DNA of 64,000 nt from Verrucomicrobium sp. (GTDB lineage: Bacteria; Verrucomicrobiota; Verrucomicrobiia; Methylacidiphilales; UBA1321). Shown here one piece after another: positions 61,093 through 64,000 of this stretch (position 1 is the first letter of the stretch; each line of letters starts with the position of its first letter). The DNA lies in assembly GCA_017849585.1 (NCBI GenBank), contig JAFIGT010000003.1, positions 1 to 64,000 on the forward strand, given 5' to 3'. The position numbers were made by a program, and so were the translations under genes. The notes below the pieces were generated by a model that was given only the letters and a program-made list of their open reading frames with translations, had not been told where the DNA came from and did no database searches.

Positions 61093-61122
61093 TTGACCCA
61101 AATTATGTACTGCTGTTATCTA
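61093..61122 (+). promoter_or_regulatory. Candidate promoter of the GntR-type gene
   Basis: TTGACC (61093-61098), 18-bp spacer, TATCTA (61117-61122), in a markedly AT-rich stretch. The -10 ends 19 bp before the GTG start. Confidence 0.45.
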
Positions 61123-61141
61123 TTGATAGCTCTTTCATCTT

Positions 61142-62182
61142 GTGAAAATATCCGCACCTGCTTCCAAAACAACAGCTCGGCAAAATCTTGTTACCGTTCT
61201 CGCACAGGAAATTCTTTCCGGCACGTACGATCCTAAGTTTCCCATTCCAAGCGAACATCAACTTTGTCGCCGCTTTGGAGTCAGCCGTGTTACGGTTCGT
61301 TTGGCTTTAAGTGATCTTCAAAATCGCGGTCTGATCTATCGCCATCACGGCAAGGGAACGTTCATTCACGGTACGACTAAATTGGGTGGAAAGCCCCTTG
61401 CTATCTTGATGCGTACTCCCGAGCAGGGAGCCTGCCCATCCCTCTCGCTTTTCCTGCGTGGGCTTCAGACATATCTCGGCGAAGCGGAAACTTATTCGGT
61501 CAGTATCGGCCTTTCTCCTGCTCTCTGGTCGCCGAGCATGGCGAGTTCCTTGGGCGGGGTTCTGGTGATTCCCGATGGCGTGACGGCCACAGATCTGGAC
61601 AATCTTCGCAAGCGGAATTTGCCGTATCTCATTTATGGTGGCGCGGATCTCCCGGGACCGAGCCTTCGCATAGGTGCGGAGGCGGCGGTTTACGAAGCCG
61701 TTTTGACTTTGGCTAGCCGCGGACGTCAGCGGTTTGGTTTTATTCGGAGCAAAGCCTCTCACCACGAGAGCCTCAAGGAGCAAGGTATTGTCAAGGCTCT
61801 GACCCAGGCTGGATTGGGCACGACTGCCTTTTCGGAAATCGTTTGCGCGCCGACCTGCCTGGAAATCAGCCGTGCGGCGGAACGGATGCTGGATCAAACG
61901 CCGCCGCCAGATGTGGTTTTGACTTCAGAACCAGTCCATACGTTGGCGATCCTCAATGCGGCCCGGGAACGGAAATTAGTGATCGGCAAGGATATTCACG
62001 TGATTCACTTTGGCGATCAGGCCCCAGACCAAACGATGCATCCCGAAGTGACGATTATTCAGTTGAGCCTCATTGAGGGCGGAAAAAAGGCCGCGGAAGC
62101 CTTGTGCCGCACCAGTTTGCTGGCGCAGCCTTTGGAGTCCATCAGCCTGCCTTACCAGATTCATTGGGCGACTGGAGCCTAA
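61142..62182 (+). CDS. GntR-type regulator with LacI-like sensor domain
   Basis: A 346-aa transcription factor starting at GTG. The N-terminal GntR winged helix (about 15-75) includes IPSEHQLCRRFGVSRVTVRL and LIYRHHGKGTF. The C-terminal about 250 residues form a periplasmic-binding-protein-like sensor as in AraR/LacI-type regulators (LASRGRQRFGFIRSK and PPPDVVLTSEP). AraR-type proteins control sugar genes; no such gene is adjacent, so the target is unknown. Confidence 0.87.
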   Translation: MKISAPASKTTARQNLVTVLAQEILSGTYDPKFPIPSEHQLCRRFGVSRVTVRLALSDLQNRGLIYRHHGKGTFIHGTTKLGGKPLAILMRTPEQGACPSLSLFLRGLQTYLGEAETYSVSIGLSPALWSPSMASSLGGVLVIPDGVTATDLDNLRKRNLPYLIYGGADLPGPSLRIGAEAAVYEAVLTLASRGRQRFGFIRSKASHHESLKEQGIVKALTQAGLGTTAFSEIVCAPTCLEISRAAERMLDQTPPPDVVLTSEPVHTLAILNAARERKLVIGKDIHVIHFGDQAPDQTMHPEVTIIQLSLIEGGKKAAEALCRTSLLAQPLESISLPYQIHWATGA

Positions 62183-62185
62183 GCA

Positions 62186-62235
62186 GGCTCTAAGCGCCCG
62201 GTTGGGCTTCGGCAGAGCCAGCGGCAGGCTGGCTA
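62186..62235. repeat. Overlapping hairpins between convergent genes, REP-like variant
   Basis: AGCCAGC (62216-62222) and GCTGGCT (62228-62234) pair around GGCAG; on the minus strand this reads TAG (the speA stop) followed by a CCAGC...GCTGG hairpin, like the REP-like copies. A second stem, GGCTCT (62186-62191) with AGAGCC (62214-62219), competes with it. It may serve as a bidirectional terminator. GCTTCGGCAG is shared with the variant copy at 47856. Confidence 0.5.
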
Positions 62236-64000
62236 GAACTGCAGGTAAGTCGACGCCTTGAGGCCCTGTTCGTACGATTCCAGCAGACGCATGCCTTCGT
62301 TGGGCTTGAGCACGTCGGCCTTGATGGCGGCATCAATTTGGCTCTTCAGCGCACGCTCGATGGTAGCGGTGTCATACTGCACATCGGCGAGCACCTGTCC
62401 GATCGTATTGCCCGGAATTGTTTCCTCGATGTAAAAGCCGCTTTCTTCATCCGGGTCGAGGAAGATATGGGCTTCGTTCACGCGGCCGAAGAGATTGTGC
62501 AGGTCACCCATGATGTCCTGGTACGCCCCCATCAGGAAAATGCCAAGGTAGTACGGCTTGCCGTTGAGGGTATGGAGCGGAAGCGTTTCCGACATGACGC
62601 CTTCATTGTCGATGAACTTCGAAATCTTGCCGTCGGAGTCGCACGTGATGTCCACCAGAGTCGCGTGATGTTGCGGTCGTTCGTTGAGGCGATGGATGGG
62701 GGCGATGGGGAAAAGTTGGCCGAGCGCCCAGTGATCGAGCATGGACTGGAAGACACTGAAGTTGCAAAGGAACTGATCGCCGAGGGAAGGCAGCAGGTTG
62801 CGGACTTCCACAGGCATCGACTTGGGGTTCGGGTAGGAGTGGATGACTTCCTCGACAATTTCCCAGAAGAGCACTTCGACCTGGGCCTTGGTGGTCAAGT
62901 CGAGCAAGCCGAGATCGAACCGAGACTGGGTGTCTTCCTTGATCTGGACGGCGTCGTGGAATTGCTCGCGGCGATTCTTCTTGTTCAGGTTCTGTTTGAT
63001 CTCGAGGAGGTCGGCGACGAGCTTGTGTGTGGGGGTGATATCGCTGCTCTCCTTGGCCACTTTCGTTTTCTCGATCACGCCGAGCACGTCGACGATGAGC
63101 ACGGAATGATGCGCCACGATGGCGCGACCGCTTTCGCTGACGATATTCGGATGCGGCACTTTTTCGTCATTGAGAATTTCCAGAATGTTGTAGACCACAT
63201 CGCGGGTGTATTCCGTGAGGGTGTAATTCATGCTGCTGTCAAGCGAGGTACGGCTGCCGTCGTAGTCGACGCCCAAACCGCCGCCGACGTCGATATAGCC
63301 GAGCGGAAAACCGAGCTGCCAGATTTTGGCATAGAAACGGGCGGCTTCGCGCACGGCGCGCTTCACGGTTTGAATGTCGGGAATTTGCGAGCCGATGTGG
63401 AAATGGAGCAGCTTGAAACGATCCGTGAGATTATGCTGCTTGAGTAGTTCCGTCGCTTGAAGCAGATCACTGGTGGAGAGACCGAATTTGGCGTTCTCGC
63501 CGCCGGAGGTGGCCCACTTGCCCGCGCCCTTGCTTTGCAGGCGGACGCGAATGCCGATGTACGGCTTGATGCCGACGGATTCAGAGACTTCGATAATAGC
63601 GCGGAGTTCCTCGAGTTTTTCCACCACCATCACGACCGTCTTGCCGATTTTGCAACCGAGCAATGCCATCTGGATGAAGAGGGGATCTTTGTATCCGTTG
63701 CAGATGACGAGGCTCTCGTTGTCCTGATGCATGGCCAGCGCGGCGAAGAGCTCGGGCTTGCTGCCGACTTCGATGCCGTAATGATACGGAGCACCCGCAT
63801 CGACGATTTCCTCGACCACTTCGCGCAGTTGGTTCACCTTGATCGGGAACACGCCGCGGTATTGCCCCTGATAGCCGGATTCCTTGATCGCGGCGCGAAA
63901 CTCTTCATTGAGGGTTTGCACGCGGTGGCGCAGCAAATCCTGAAAGCGGAGCAATAGCGGGAAACTGAGACCGCGCTCGCGGGCTTCCTGCACAACTTTG
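62233..64000 (-). CDS. speA: Biosynthetic arginine decarboxylase (N-terminus outside window)
   Basis: A PLP-dependent decarboxylase of the alanine-racemase fold making agmatine for polyamine synthesis. LLLRFQDLLRHRVQTLNE, the PLP-Lys motif GVFPIKVNQLREVVEE, LHFHIGSQIPDIQTVKRA, YIDVGGGLGVDYDGSRT and VSESGRAIVAHHS are all typical of SpeA. The frame remains open at the right edge; about 589 codons are seen against about 630-660 for the family, so only the extreme N-terminus is missing. Confidence 0.93.
   Translation of the reverse strand, partial: KVVQEARERGLSFPLLLRFQDLLRHRVQTLNEEFRAAIKESGYQGQYRGVFPIKVNQLREVVEEIVDAGAPYHYGIEVGSKPELFAALAMHQDNESLVICNGYKDPLFIQMALLGCKIGKTVVMVVEKLEELRAIIEVSESVGIKPYIGIRVRLQSKGAGKWATSGGENAKFGLSTSDLLQATELLKQHNLTDRFKLLHFHIGSQIPDIQTVKRAVREAARFYAKIWQLGFPLGYIDVGGGLGVDYDGSRTSLDSSMNYTLTEYTRDVVYNILEILNDEKVPHPNIVSESGRAIVAHHSVLIVDVLGVIEKTKVAKESSDITPTHKLVADLLEIKQNLNKKNRREQFHDAVQIKEDTQSRFDLGLLDLTTKAQVEVLFWEIVEEVIHSYPNPKSMPVEVRNLLPSLGDQFLCNFSVFQSMLDHWALGQLFPIAPIHRLNERPQHHATLVDITCDSDGKISKFIDNEGVMSETLPLHTLNGKPYYLGIFLMGAYQDIMGDLHNLFGRVNEAHIFLDPDEESGFYIEETIPGNTIGQVLADVQYDTATIERALKSQIDAAIKADVLKPNEGMRLLESYEQGLKASTYLQF

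Overview
The window looks like a chromosomal segment of a Verrucomicrobiota-type bacterium (inference). It is moderately GC-rich. It carries PEP-CTERM secreted proteins beside a glycoside hydrolase and a LacI regulator, a complete-looking Tad pilus-assembly operon, and compact operons of housekeeping genes. I saw no rRNA, tRNA, CRISPR array, insertion sequence or prophage.

Layout. (1) 1-6.1 kb: a sugar-utilisation and surface cluster, with a secreted protein running off the left edge, a divergent LacI regulator with a palindrome over its start, a clan GH-A-like glycoside hydrolase and two paralogous PEP-CTERM proteins. (2) 6.1-9.3 kb: an orphan NtrC-type response regulator and a GT87-like membrane glycosyltransferase. 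(3) 9.3-21.0 kb: a nine-gene Tad/Flp locus (CpaB, CpaC secretin, CpaE, CpaF ATPase, TadB, TadC, two TadE-like pseudopilins, TadG-like VWA protein), with no recognisable Flp pilin or prepilin peptidase. (4) 21.1-28.6 kb: a CHASE2-only protein, a LolA-like protein, a GT-C glycosyltransferase, an M20 peptidase, a ClpX-like unfoldase and a small cysteine protein. (5) 28.6-37.2 kb: an M14 amidohydrolase, PlsC, AccA, a CPBP protease, ComF, AccD, a PHP phosphoesterase, an HExxH membrane protease and ArgS. The two halves of acetyl-CoA carboxytransferase (AccA, AccD) and PlsC put early lipid synthesis here. (6) 37.3-41.7 kb: a minus-strand operon nadD-rsfS followed by two tandem paralogous polytopic membrane proteins of unknown function. 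(7) 41.8-51.1 kb: two PilT-type ATPases, TrpD, a DUF4388 protein, a CNNM/CorC-type protein, a small helical protein, a Ppx/GppA phosphatase with its HD domain as a separate gene, and a FucP-type sugar transporter. (8) 51.5-64 kb: topoisomerase III, DprA, AroB, a 139-aa orphan and MetG on one strand, then DnaB, a metallo-beta-lactamase-fold protein and a GntR/LacI-type regulator, and finally an arginine decarboxylase cut by the right edge.

The least expected signals are in the short intergenic spaces. One is a REP-like hairpin family whose 5' (G)TAG coincides with the stop codon of the preceding gene in several copies. A second is a TTTGAC-rich intergenic repeat, once in head-to-head palindromic form. 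A third is a family of arrays that begin TCGCAC and continue with 9-bp periodic units. None of these could be searched against databases here. I did not find a clearly novel multi-gene defence or metabolic system. The best candidates for undescribed biology are these repeats, the tandem membrane-protein pair, the zinc-finger-less ClpX and the TadG protein with a large insertion in its VWA domain.
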